In this document: one piece after another, positions 8,834 through 15,997 of the stretch
Layout of the letters: each line of letters opens with the position of its first letter
Position numbering within the stretch: position 1 is the first letter of the stretch
Assembly (NCBI GenBank): GCA_043101615.1
Contig: JBICID010000043.1
Coordinates: 5,015-69,014 of the forward strand
DNA from: JBLHKT01 sp043101615
GTDB taxonomy: Bacteria; Planctomycetota; Phycisphaerae; Phycisphaerales; UBA1924
DNA: 64,000 nt
Direction: 5' to 3'
Program-made: the position numbers and the translations under genes
The notes under the pieces: model-generated
The model's database searches: none
The model's input: only the letters and a program-made list of their open reading frames with translations
Told to the model about the DNA's origin: nothing

Positions 8834-9397
8834 CTACTCGGTGAAGTGGTCCAGCAGCTCGGTGTCGAGGTCGATCCTGTCGCCGGGCTTGACGTCGAGC
8901 TCTTCGAGGGCTCCGCCGGGGATCTCGATGGCGTACTTCGCGGCGTACCGGCTGCCGTACCGCTTCAGGCGGGAGGCGTAGGCCCGGTTCAGGTAGTCGC
9001 CGACCTCGCCCTCGCCCTCGCCGCGCGGGGGCTCGATGGGCATGTGGTGGGTGGCGGTGACGTTGCCGGTGGCGTCGAGGAAGATGATGTCGAGCGGGAT
9101 GAAGCAGTCCCGCATCACGAAATAGCGCTCGTCGGAGCGGGGGAAGCTGAAGAGCATGCCGGCGTCGGGGGCGAGCTCGGTCCTCTGGCCGAGCCCCTTG
9201 GTGCGGGTCGCGTCGTCGAGGGCGAGCTCGAGGGTGTAGGTCTTGCCGGAGATGGTGACCTTCATGGTCGCGGGGGCGACCTCGGGCATGGGCTCGGCGC
9301 AGCCGGAGAGCTTCACGCACGCGGGCAGGGTGACCACGCACGCAGCGGCGAGCAGGAACACGCGTCGATTGATCCGTCTCAGCATCCCGTCAGCCAT
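8834..9397 (-). CDS. DUF192 family exported protein, possible lipoprotein
   Basis: 187 residues. The N-terminus is basic and hydrophobic and ends in a lipobox-like 'TLPAC' (Cys27), so it is probably exported and perhaps lipidated. The rest is a DUF192 domain (about 45-185): 'LGQRTELAPDAGMLFSFP', 'MRDCFIPLDIIFLD' and a closing 'KPGDRIDL'. The biochemical role of DUF192 is not established. The start overlaps the end of gluQRS by 19 bases, so the two are almost certainly co-transcribed. Met5 (9385) is an alternative start. Confidence 0.9.
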   Translation of the reverse strand: MADGMLRRINRRVFLLAAACVVTLPACVKLSGCAEPMPEVAPATMKVTISGKTYTLELALDDATRTKGLGQRTELAPDAGMLFSFPRSDERYFVMRDCFIPLDIIFLDATGNVTATHHMPIEPPRGEGEGEVGDYLNRAYASRLKRYGSRYAAKYAIEIPGGALEELDVKPGDRIDLDTELLDHFTE

Positions 9398-10389
9398 CGC
9401 TGGGCCCTCTCGTCGAAGATCACGTCTGAGTCTGGAATCCTACTCGGATCGAGCCGGTCCCGGAACTCATCGGCGGACATCGGCTCCGGCTCGACAGAAT
9501 CGGGGGGCAGCAGGCCGGCCCAGAGGCCCGCGAGGGCGATCACGCGGCGCGGGTCGAGGCCCTGCTCGCGCCAGGTGGCCAGGCGGGTGTCGCCGTGACG
9601 CTTGGCGAGCCGGAGTCCGTCGGTCCCGCGGACCAGCGGGGTGTGCCAGTAGCGGGGGGCCCATTCGAGCCCGAGGGCGCGGGCCAAGGCCAGCTGGCGG
9701 GGCGCGGACTCGAGCAGGTCGTTGCCCCGGACGATATCGGTCACGCCCTGGCGGTGGTCGTCGATGACGACCGCGAGCTGGTAGCTGGGCTGGTCCCTCT
9801 TGGTCCAGACGACGAAGTCGCCGATGGTGTCGGGCAGCGCGATGCGCTGCGGGCCGAGCAGCTCGTCGGTGAACTCGACGGGCTCGTCGGGCACCGCGAA
9901 GCGCCAGTTGCCGCCCCTGGCCTCGAAGGCGCGGGGCCGTGGCTCGGGTCGCAGGGAACGCGGGAAGACGGTCTCGCCGGAGCCCTCCTGCGGGGCGCTG
10001 GCGGCGGACTCGATCTCGGAGCGGGTCAGGTCGCAGGGGTACGCTCGCCCCGAGGAGGCGAGCGAGCGCATCGCGTCGGAATAAGGGGTCAGGTCGAGGG
10101 ACTGCAGCATCGGCCCGTCGTCCCAGTCGATCCCGAGCCAGCGGAGCAGGTCGACGGTCTGCTCGACGGCGCCCGGCTTGACGCGCGGGGTGTCGAGGTC
10201 CTCGATCCGCAGGACGATGCGCCAGCCCCGCGAGCGTGCGAGGCCCCAGGCCAGGAGGAAGGAAAAGGCGTTGCCCAGGTGCAGCGCGCCGGTGGGTGAG
10301 GGCGCGAGGCGTGTGACGCGAGACGACGCGTCGTCTCGCGCTTTTTCCGGCTTGACAGGAACATTCGCCTCGTCGCCCATGCCTTGCAC
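9379..10389 (-). CDS. gluQ: Glutamyl-Q tRNA(Asp) synthetase (GluQRS, YadB)
   Basis: About 336 residues, the length of a GluRS catalytic core without the anticodon-binding domain. GluQRS attaches glutamate to queuosine-34 of tRNA(Asp). The HIGH-type motif is in 'RLAPSPTGALHLGNA', followed by 'LRIEDLDTPR'; the KMSKS-equivalent is 'RLAKRHGDTRL'. The zinc site of E. coli YadB is reduced here to a single Cys in 'AYPCDLTRSEI', so zinc binding is probably lost. I chose the GTG at 10389 because a TACGCT -10-like hexamer ends 5 nt upstream; the ATG at 10380 is the conventional alternative. The DUF192 gene overlaps the 3' end. Confidence 0.9.
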   Translation of the reverse strand: MQGMGDEANVPVKPEKARDDASSRVTRLAPSPTGALHLGNAFSFLLAWGLARSRGWRIVLRIEDLDTPRVKPGAVEQTVDLLRWLGIDWDDGPMLQSLDLTPYSDAMRSLASSGRAYPCDLTRSEIESAASAPQEGSGETVFPRSLRPEPRPRAFEARGGNWRFAVPDEPVEFTDELLGPQRIALPDTIGDFVVWTKRDQPSYQLAVVIDDHRQGVTDIVRGNDLLESAPRQLALARALGLEWAPRYWHTPLVRGTDGLRLAKRHGDTRLATWREQGLDPRRVIALAGLWAGLLPPDSVEPEPMSADEFRDRLDPSRIPDSDVIFDERAQRWLTGC

Positions 10390-10394
10390 GCCAG

Positions 10395-10400
10395 AGCGTA
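10395..10400 (-). promoter_or_regulatory. -10-like TACGCT, 5 nt before the gluQRS GTG
   Basis: TACGCT on the minus strand lies 5 nt upstream of an in-frame GTG and 14 nt upstream of the ATG. The spacing fits the leaderless pattern seen at many genes in this window. Confidence 0.4.
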
Positions 10401-10431
10401 CACTGCGTCTCACCTCGCGTGCATGAGCCCG

Positions 10432-10438
10432 AAGGAGA
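10432..10438 (+). promoter_or_regulatory. Ribosome binding site AAGGAGA of the dehydratase gene
   Basis: AAGGAGA ends 5 nt before the GTG at 10444, which decides that start over the upstream in-frame ATG at 10423. Confidence 0.6.
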
Positions 10439-10443
10439 TCGGT

Positions 10444-10728
10444 GTGGCCACGAAGTTCAGCGAGCAGCAGGTCTCGAGCGCCCTTGAGAACGTGCCCGAG
10501 TGGGACGAGCTCAACGGGGAGATCACACGGACGTTCCAGTTCGACGACTTCGTGAGCGCGATGGCGTTCGTGCAGAAGGTCGCGGACTATGCCGAGTCCG
10601 CCCAGCACCACCCGGACATCCTGATCCGCTACAACAAGGTCACCCTGACGGTGTCCACCCACGACGCGGGCGGGATCACGGAGAAGGACTTCGACCTGGC
10701 CGCGGCGATGGACCGGCTGGTCGGGTGA
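10444..10728 (+). CDS. phhB: Pterin-4a-carbinolamine dehydratase
   Basis: 94 residues, the usual length for PCD/DCoH. The enzyme dehydrates 4a-hydroxytetrahydrobiopterin, the product of aromatic amino acid hydroxylases. The active-site signature 'AESAQHHPDI' is intact, followed by 'NKVTLTVSTHDAGGITEKD', which matches the conserved C-terminal sheet. The start is the GTG with a strong Shine-Dalgarno. It is divergent from gluQRS and convergent with the HNH gene. No phenylalanine hydroxylase is in the window, so its partner is unknown. Confidence 0.93.
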   Translation: MATKFSEQQVSSALENVPEWDELNGEITRTFQFDDFVSAMAFVQKVADYAESAQHHPDILIRYNKVTLTVSTHDAGGITEKDFDLAAAMDRLVG

Positions 10729-10816
10729 CCTGCCCGGTGGTGCTGTGTGGGGTGGGCCGAACGAGACCCCGGAGGGGGGGCGACTTGGGCGTGCGGGGGA
10801 CTGTGGGAGCGGGGGG

Positions 10817-11545
10817 CTACTTGAGCTCGACCGTCCAGTAGGCCTCGTCCAGGAAGGCCTTCCAGGACCGGTACTTCTCGTGCCCGAGCTTCATCGCGAT
10901 GAGCGGGTGGCGTCTGGGCCGGTGCGGCCTGCGGATCAGGCTCATGTTGGCCTGCTCCGGGGTGCGTCCGCCCTTGCGGGCGTTGCAGCGGACGCAGGCG
11001 CACACGAGGTTCTCCCACGTGTCAGGGCCGCGCTGGGCCTTTGGCGTGACGTGGTCGATCGAGAGCTCGGCGGTGGGGAAGTGGTGGCCGCAGTACTGGC
11101 AGCGGTTGCGGTCGCGAGCGAAGAGGTTGCGCCGGTTGAGCTTGACCTGCTGCCTCGGGAGCTTGTCGTATCCGACGAGGCGGATGATCCTGGGCACCGC
11201 GATGTCGACGCGCACGGTGCGGACCCAGTCGTGGGCGTCGGGCTCGAACTCCTTGCGGAGCTCGGAGAGCTCGGTCCAGGACTCGAAGTCGTGGTTGGAA
11301 TAGACGCCGTCGTCCTCGTGGATGACCTCGGCGACGTCACGCGCGAGCAGGCAGAAGGCGTGGCGTGCCGAGACGACCCGCACCGCGACGTACAGCTTGT
11401 TCAGGACGAGGACCTTGGACGCCAGCCCCTCGCCCTCGGTCGGGGGGACCGGGGCGAGCGTGCCGGCGACAGCGTCCGGGGCTCCATCGGAGCCGACCGG
11501 GCCGGCCGCGACGGGCCGTGGTCGTCTCAAACGTCTGCGAGACAT
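10817..11545 (-). CDS. HNH endonuclease
   Basis: 242 residues. The HNH core lies in the C-terminal half: zinc ligands 'CQYCG', the catalytic 'LSIDHVTPKAQRG', then 'WENLVCACVRCNARKGGRT', giving a four-Cys zinc HNH fold. The N-terminal half ('VLVLNKLYVAVRVVSARHA') matches the broadly distributed stand-alone HNH family found in planctomycetes and cyanobacteria, whose role is not settled. No methylase or other restriction component is adjacent. The ATG at 11545 is favoured over an upstream ATG at 11584 because a TATACT sits exactly 6 nt before it. It is convergent with the dehydratase gene. Confidence 0.9.
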   Translation of the reverse strand: MSRRRLRRPRPVAAGPVGSDGAPDAVAGTLAPVPPTEGEGLASKVLVLNKLYVAVRVVSARHAFCLLARDVAEVIHEDDGVYSNHDFESWTELSELRKEFEPDAHDWVRTVRVDIAVPRIIRLVGYDKLPRQQVKLNRRNLFARDRNRCQYCGHHFPTAELSIDHVTPKAQRGPDTWENLVCACVRCNARKGGRTPEQANMSLIRRPHRPRRHPLIAMKLGHEKYRSWKAFLDEAYWTVELK

Positions 11546-11551
11546 GCAGTG

Positions 11552-11557
11552 AGTATA
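11552..11557 (-). promoter_or_regulatory. -10 TATACT, 6 nt before the HNH gene start
   Basis: TATACT (5 of 6 matches to TATAAT) on the minus strand ends 6 nt before the ATG, and no Shine-Dalgarno is present. A TTGCGA lies upstream at 11579-11584. This suggests a leaderless transcript. Confidence 0.55.
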
Positions 11558-11672
11558 TGTACCGGGCGCGTCGAGAGTTCGCAAGCGATCGCGGACCGAT
11601 TCGGGTCGGGCGCGCCCGATTCACCGAACCTTGACGTTTTCGGTCGTTGCGGGGACAGGCCCCGAGCCGTTC

Positions 11673-13277
11673 TCAGTGTCGGAAATGGCGGACGCCGGTG
11701 GTCAGGCAGGTGACGGAGCGCGCCTCGCAGAGGTCAAACGTGTCCTGATCTCTCCTGGAGCCGCCCGGGTGCACGATCATCGAGACGCCCGCGTCTGCCA
11801 GCAGCGTCGGGCCGTCGTCGAAGGGGAAGAAGGCGTCGGAGTACGCGATGGCCCCCCGGGCCCGCTCGCCGGCCTTCTCGATCGCCAAGCGGCAGGAGGC
11901 GACCCGATCCATCTGCCCAGCGCCCGCACCGAAGAGGCGGACGCCGCTCGCGTCCGGCCCGCCCAGGCACACCGCGTTGGACGACAGGGCCCGCCCGATG
12001 CACTCGAGGACGCCGGCCTGCCTGAGCTGCTCGGGCGTGGGCTCCGGGCCCGCCCGGTGCTCCCAGGCGTCGGGGGTGGGGGGGGCGTCGTCGCGGTCCT
12101 GCACCAGCGCCCCGCCGGGCAGCCAGCGGACCTCGCGCCCGCCCGGCTCGGCTCTGATGTCCCCGACGGCGAGCACGCGGCAGTTCTTCCAGCGAGCCTC
12201 CAGCACCCCGACCGCACCGTCACCGAACGATGGGGCGAGCACGACCTCGAAGAAACTGCCCTCGCCCGCGATCCGCTCGGCGGTATCGCGGTCGAGGGGG
12301 GCGCTGCACGCCAGGATGCCGCCGAAGGCCGCGAGCGGGTCGCCCGCCAACGCCAGCCCGCAGGCCGAGGCGGCGTCGGGCGCGGTCGCGGCCCCGCACG
12401 GGTTGGTGTGCTTGACGACCGCCGCCCCGCCCCCCCCGCCCCCCCCGCCCCGCCCGGCGGGCCCGAGCGCCAGGGCCAGCCCGAGCGCGGAGGCGGCGTC
12501 GTTGAGGTTGTTGTAGCTCAGGGGCTTGCCGGCGAGCTGGCGTGCGTGCAGCACCGAGGCTCCGGCGAAGGACTCGTCGCGGTAGACCGCGCCCCGCTGG
12601 TGCGGGTTCTCGCCGTAACGCAGCTCCCCGGCCCTGCGGACCGAGAGGGTGAGGCGCTCCGGGAAGTCGTCGCCGGCCCGGCGGGCGAAGTAGGCGGAGA
12701 TGGCGGCGTCGTAGGACGCGGTCCGCTCGAAGGCGGCCTGGGCCAGGCGGCGCCGCAGCGCCAGCGTCGTGCCGCCGCCCCGGATCTCGTCCAGCACCGC
12801 CGGGTACTGGGCGGGATCGGTCACCACCGCGACGGAGGCGTGGTTCTTGGCACCCGATCGGATCATGGCGGGCCCGCCGATATCGATCTGCTCGATGGCC
12901 TCGTCGTCGGTCACGCCCGCGCGGGCGATGGTGCGCTCGAAGGGGTACAGGCTGACGCAGACGAGGTCGATGGGGCCGATGGCGTGCTCGTCCATCGCCG
13001 CGGCGTGGTCCGGGTTGTCGCGGACGGCGAGCAGCCCGGCGTGCACCTTGGGGTGCAGGGTCTTGACGCGTCCGTCCATCATCTCGGGGAAGCCTGTGAC
13101 GTGCTCGACGGGGGTGACGGGGATCCCCGCGTCGGCGATGGCCTTGGCGGTGCCGCCGGTGGAGACCAGCTCGGCCCCGGCGTCGTGCAGGGCGCGGGCG
13201 AACTCGACCAGCCCGGCCTTGTCGGAGACGGAGAGGAGCGCCCGTCGCACGGGCACGCGGGTGGGGTCGGTGGTCAT
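11673..13277 (-). CDS. purH: Bifunctional AICAR transformylase / IMP cyclohydrolase
   Basis: 534 residues; catalyses the last two steps of IMP synthesis. The N-terminal cyclohydrolase domain shows 'RRALLSVSDKAGLVEFA', 'STGGTAKAI', 'GFPEMMDGRVKTLHPKVH' and 'IDIGGPAMIRSGAKNH'. The C-terminal transformylase has 'ELRYGENPHQRGA', the catalytic 'VVKHTNPCG' and 'GVSMIVHPGGSRRDQD'. Directly before KHTNPCG a run of eight glycines is inserted, encoded by C-rich DNA (two C8 tracts). I chose Met at 13277 because the family begins about ten residues before RRALLSVS; in-frame ATGs at 13310 and 13325 are alternatives. The upstream gene on the same strand is the beta-propeller lipoprotein. Confidence 0.95.
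   Translation of the reverse strand: MTTDPTRVPVRRALLSVSDKAGLVEFARALHDAGAELVSTGGTAKAIADAGIPVTPVEHVTGFPEMMDGRVKTLHPKVHAGLLAVRDNPDHAAAMDEHAIGPIDLVCVSLYPFERTIARAGVTDDEAIEQIDIGGPAMIRSGAKNHASVAVVTDPAQYPAVLDEIRGGGTTLALRRRLAQAAFERTASYDAAISAYFARRAGDDFPERLTLSVRRAGELRYGENPHQRGAVYRDESFAGASVLHARQLAGKPLSYNNLNDAASALGLALALGPAGRGGGGGGGGAAVVKHTNPCGAATAPDAASACGLALAGDPLAAFGGILACSAPLDRDTAERIAGEGSFFEVVLAPSFGDGAVGVLEARWKNCRVLAVGDIRAEPGGREVRWLPGGALVQDRDDAPPTPDAWEHRAGPEPTPEQLRQAGVLECIGRALSSNAVCLGGPDASGVRLFGAGAGQMDRVASCRLAIEKAGERARGAIAYSDAFFPFDDGPTLLADAGVSMIVHPGGSRRDQDTFDLCEARSVTCLTTGVRHFRH
12430..12446. repeat. Two C8 homopolymer tracts inside purH
   Basis: C8-G-C8 on the plus strand encodes part of the Gly8 run before the catalytic KHTNPCG motif. 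Such tracts are prone to slippage; each one-base change would frameshift purH. Confidence 0.8.
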
Positions 13278-13385
13278 CGCCGTCTTTCGAGCGGTGGAGA
13301 GAGTCGTCATGGCGTCCGTGCCCATCGGTGCGGGGTGTGGCGGCGGGCGTGCGGAGCCGGCGCCCGTCTGGATCGTCGGGCCGGG

Positions 13386-14555
13386 TTACCTGGGCTCGAA
13401 CTTGAGCACCGTGCCGCGACCGGCCACGGCGTACAGGTTGCCGTTCTCGAACTTGTCGGTCTGGATGCCCCTGATGCCCGGGAAGCGTGCGGCGACGATG
13501 ATGTCGCCGTTCTCGGGGTCGAGGGCGGCGAGCGTGACGCCGTTCCAGGCCAGCAGCTCTCCGTCGCGTACGCCGACGATCCAGCCGTTGGGGACGTCGG
13601 GCTGGCGCCAGACCTCCTCGCCGCTGACCTTGTCGAGGCAGACGACGCCGAGGCTGGGGGAGGCGAAGTAGACCACGTCCCCGTGCATGACTGGCTGGAC
13701 CTTGAGCGGCTCGCTGGTGCGGTAGCGCCAGATGCGTCGCCCCTCGGCGAAGCCGTAGACGGAGCGGTCGAGGCTGGCGATGACGACATAGTAGAAGTCG
13801 GTGACGGGGTTGCTGGCGACGCCGCCGCTGATGCGCTCGACGACCTTGGCGCTGGGCCCGTCTAGGTCGATGGTGGCGACCTCGCCGGTCTGCGAGACGG
13901 CGACGAGCTCGTAGGGGTTCATGAGCACGGGGTTGGCCGAGATGGTGCCGCCCACGCCGTAGCGCCAGTCGGTGAGGTTGTGCTCGCGGTCGATCGCGAT
14001 CAGCTCTCCGTCGAGGGTGCCGAAGATGGCGCGGCTGCCGTTGAGGACCGGCTCGGTGTTGACGAGCTTCTGGAAGTCGGTGCGGGCGAGGAGGTTGCCC
14101 GTGTCCATCTCGACCTCGTGGAGCTGTGTCTCGGTGGTGAACAGCAGGGTGTCGCCGTCGCGCTCGAGCCCGAGCACCTTGGTCTCGGGGCGGTCCATCT
14201 CGGCGCCCCAGACCAGTCGCCCTGTGTTGCTCTGCATGACCGAGACGACGGTGTTGCTGTCCCGGGTGACGATCCGGTCGTCGTAGGCCTCGATCTCCTC
14301 GATCGCGGCGCCGGGGGAGACCTGCGGGTAGCCGGCCCAGGCCCAGCGGTAGCCGAGCTGCTTCCAGGCCTCGTGGTCGATGGTGGCCTCGTCCAGGGCG
14401 GTGACGGGCGTCCGGTCCGTCCCCGTCGCGGGCTGGGTGCGGGTCGTGGAGGGCGCCGGCTCGGTCTGGGCCCTGGAGCCGCTCGAGCCGCACCCGCAGA
14501 CCAGCACCAGAGCCGTGGCCCCCGACACAAGCAACGCGATCCGACCTGACACCAT
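13386..14555 (-). CDS. Exported beta-propeller (PQQ-like repeat) lipoprotein
   Basis: 389 residues. A signal peptide ends in the lipobox 'LVLVCGC', so this is likely a lipoprotein. A Thr/Pro-rich linker follows, then WD/PQQ-like blades with recurring 'G.L....' and 'AIDREH', 'VCLDKVSGEEVWRQ' and 'LAALDPENGDI' strands, about one every 40 residues, as in PQQ-binding-like domains and BamB. BamB scaffolds outer-membrane protein assembly; whether this one does is not shown. The start at 14555 is set by GGAGAGG 7 nt upstream. The gene is divergent from ribE across 176 bases and may be transcribed with purH. Confidence 0.87.
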   Translation of the reverse strand: MVSGRIALLVSGATALVLVCGCGSSGSRAQTEPAPSTTRTQPATGTDRTPVTALDEATIDHEAWKQLGYRWAWAGYPQVSPGAAIEEIEAYDDRIVTRDSNTVVSVMQSNTGRLVWGAEMDRPETKVLGLERDGDTLLFTTETQLHEVEMDTGNLLARTDFQKLVNTEPVLNGSRAIFGTLDGELIAIDREHNLTDWRYGVGGTISANPVLMNPYELVAVSQTGEVATIDLDGPSAKVVERISGGVASNPVTDFYYVVIASLDRSVYGFAEGRRIWRYRTSEPLKVQPVMHGDVVYFASPSLGVVCLDKVSGEEVWRQPDVPNGWIVGVRDGELLAWNGVTLAALDPENGDIIVAARFPGIRGIQTDKFENGNLYAVAGRGTVLKFEPR

Positions 14556-14698
14556 GCTGTCACCTCTCCAAATCGTGGCCATCTCGGGGGTCCGGGCCCG
14601 CGCCGGGCGGCTCGGGGGGACGCTGGGGCGGGATCATACGGCCCTTTGCCGCCGGAACCATGCCCGGCCCTCCTCTACGCCCCGAATCCGGGTCCGGC

Positions 14699-14726
14699 TT
14701 GACTCAACCCGAAAAACGGGTCTGAT
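14699..14726 (+). promoter_or_regulatory. Probable promoter of ribE (TTGACT ... TCTGAT)
   Basis: TTGACT (14699-14704), a 16-nt spacer and TCTGAT (14721-14726) end 5 nt before the ribE GTG. A small hairpin ACCCG-AAAAA-CGGGT (14707-14721) occupies the spacer. No FMN riboswitch core is visible. Confidence 0.4.
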
Positions 14727-14731
14727 TCGGC

Positions 14732-15343
14732 GTGTTCACCGGACTCGTCCAGGCCGTCGGCACCCTGACCGAATCGATCCCGACCGAGGCGGGTCGCCGG
14801 CTGGTGATCGATCCGGGCGAGTGGGGGCACTCACCGAACCCGGGCGACTCGATTTCCGTCTCAGGTTGCTGTCTGACCGTGGTCGACGTGTCGGAGCAGG
14901 GCTGGTCGTTCGACGCGATCCCGGAGACCCTGGCGAAGACGACGCTGGGCGGGCTGGAGGCTGGCAGTCGCGTGAACCTGGAGCACGCCGTGACCGCCAG
15001 CACGCCGATGGGGGGGCACTTCGTGCAGGGGCACGTGGACGGGGTGGGGCGTGTGGCCCGGATCGAGACCGACGACGGCTGGCGCGTGCGGGTCGAGCCG
15101 CCGGCTGATCTGATGAAGTTCATGATCCCGAAGGGATCGGTGACGATCGATGGGGTCAGCCTGACGCTCGCGTCGATGGACCCGGGCGCGGGTTGGATCG
15201 AGGTCGCCCTGATCCCGGAGACCCTCGACCGAACGACGCTGCGAGGTCTGAAGACGGGCGACGGGGTGAACCTCGAGGCGGACATGCTGGTGAAGGCGGT
15301 GGTGCACACGACCGAGGCCGTCCTCGAGGCGAGGGGCGGCTGA
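14732..15343 (+). CDS. ribE: Riboflavin synthase, alpha subunit
   Basis: 203 residues with two lumazine-binding barrels that dismutate 6,7-dimethyl-8-ribityllumazine to riboflavin. The GTG start gives the family-typical 'MFTGLVQAVGTL'. Barrel 1 has 'ISVSGCCLTV' and 'NLEHAV...GGHFVQGHVDG'. Barrel 2 has 'SVTIDGVSLTL' and 'NLEADMLVKAV'. The stop is 2 bases before ruvC, so the two genes form a unit. No other rib gene is present in the window. Confidence 0.96.
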   Translation: MFTGLVQAVGTLTESIPTEAGRRLVIDPGEWGHSPNPGDSISVSGCCLTVVDVSEQGWSFDAIPETLAKTTLGGLEAGSRVNLEHAVTASTPMGGHFVQGHVDGVGRVARIETDDGWRVRVEPPADLMKFMIPKGSVTIDGVSLTLASMDPGAGWIEVALIPETLDRTTLRGLKTGDGVNLEADMLVKAVVHTTEAVLEARGG

Positions 15344-15345
15344 TC

Positions 15346-15843
15346 GTGCGTGTCCTCGGCATCGATCCCGGCCTCAACATCACCGGCTTCGGCTGCGTCG
15401 AGGGTGAGGTGCTCAGCGAGACGATCGTGGACGCGGGGGTGTTCCGGCTGGCCAAGGCGGGGGCCGCGGACTCTGCCGAGTCGCTCAGCGCCCGGCTGGT
15501 TGAGCTCGAGCGGGACCTGAAGGACCTGATCGAGGAGTTGAAGCCCGACGCGGTCGCGGTCGAGGCGATGTTCACCAACCCCAAGCACCCCGGCACCATC
15601 GTCAAGATGGCCCACGGGCGCGGCGTGGTGCTGCTGACGATCAAGCGTTCGGGCACGCCCGTCATCGAGCTCCCGCCGGCGGAGGTCAAGAAGGGCATCG
15701 CCGGGCACGGGCAGGCGAAGAAGGCCCAGATGCAGGACGCGATCATGCACCTATTCCGGCTGGCCGAGCCGCCGCAGCCGGACATGGCCGATGCGCTGGC
15801 GATCGCGGTGACGGCGCTGCGGCGTGAGCACGCGCGGGTGTGA
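15346..15843 (+). CDS. ruvC: Holliday junction resolvase RuvC
   Basis: 165 residues, matching the family length. The nuclease cleaves four-way junctions during recombination. Acidic residues are in place: Asp7 in 'VLGIDPGLNITGFG', Glu73 in 'AVEAMF', and Asp146/Asp149 in 'PDMADALAIAV'. 'KKGIAGHGQAKKAQM' is the conserved basic loop. The GTG start lies 2 nt after ribE and follows a GAGG. ruvA and ruvB are not adjacent. Confidence 0.96.
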   Translation: MRVLGIDPGLNITGFGCVEGEVLSETIVDAGVFRLAKAGAADSAESLSARLVELERDLKDLIEELKPDAVAVEAMFTNPKHPGTIVKMAHGRGVVLLTIKRSGTPVIELPPAEVKKGIAGHGQAKKAQMQDAIMHLFRLAEPPQPDMADALAIAVTALRREHARV

Positions 15844-15858
15844 AGCCCTGATCTCATC

Positions 15859-15936
15859 GGTGCCCTGCATCGGCCCGAAGGGCGAAGCAGGCCTTGGCAG
15901 CAACCGCCTTCGCCCTGCGGGTCGAAGGCGGGCACC
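15859..15936 (+). repeat. Double-hairpin repeat element, copy 1
   Basis: GGTGCC (15859-15864) opens the element and GGCACC (15931-15936) closes it. Inside are CCTGCATCG (15864-15872) pairing with CGAAGCAGG (15883-15891, one mismatch) and CCGCCTTCG (15904-15912) pairing perfectly with CGAAGGCGG (15923-15931). It lies just after ruvC and before the sigma-54 regulator. The design resembles REP/BIME elements; no RAYT transposase gene is in the window. Confidence 0.85.
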
Positions 15937-15983
15937 GAAGGACTATGCACCGTCTCCGCGCCACCCGGCGTGCCCGATCCGAA

Positions 15984-15989
15984 TATCCT
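15984..15989 (+). promoter_or_regulatory. -10-like TATCCT before the sigma-54 regulator gene
   Basis: TATCCT ends 8 nt before the ATG at 15998, in an otherwise GC-rich stretch, with no Shine-Dalgarno. Confidence 0.4.
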
Positions 15990-15997
15990 TTCCTCCC

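Noticed and set aside
10817..11545. HNH gene as part of a restriction or homing system
   Set aside because: No methylase, specificity subunit, toxin, intron or intein border is next to it; it fits the stand-alone HNH family.
14556..14731. FMN riboswitch upstream of ribE
   Set aside because: The conserved FMN aptamer core (AGGGAUAUGGCACC and related arms) is not present. The region holds only a promoter-like TTGACT and a small hairpin.
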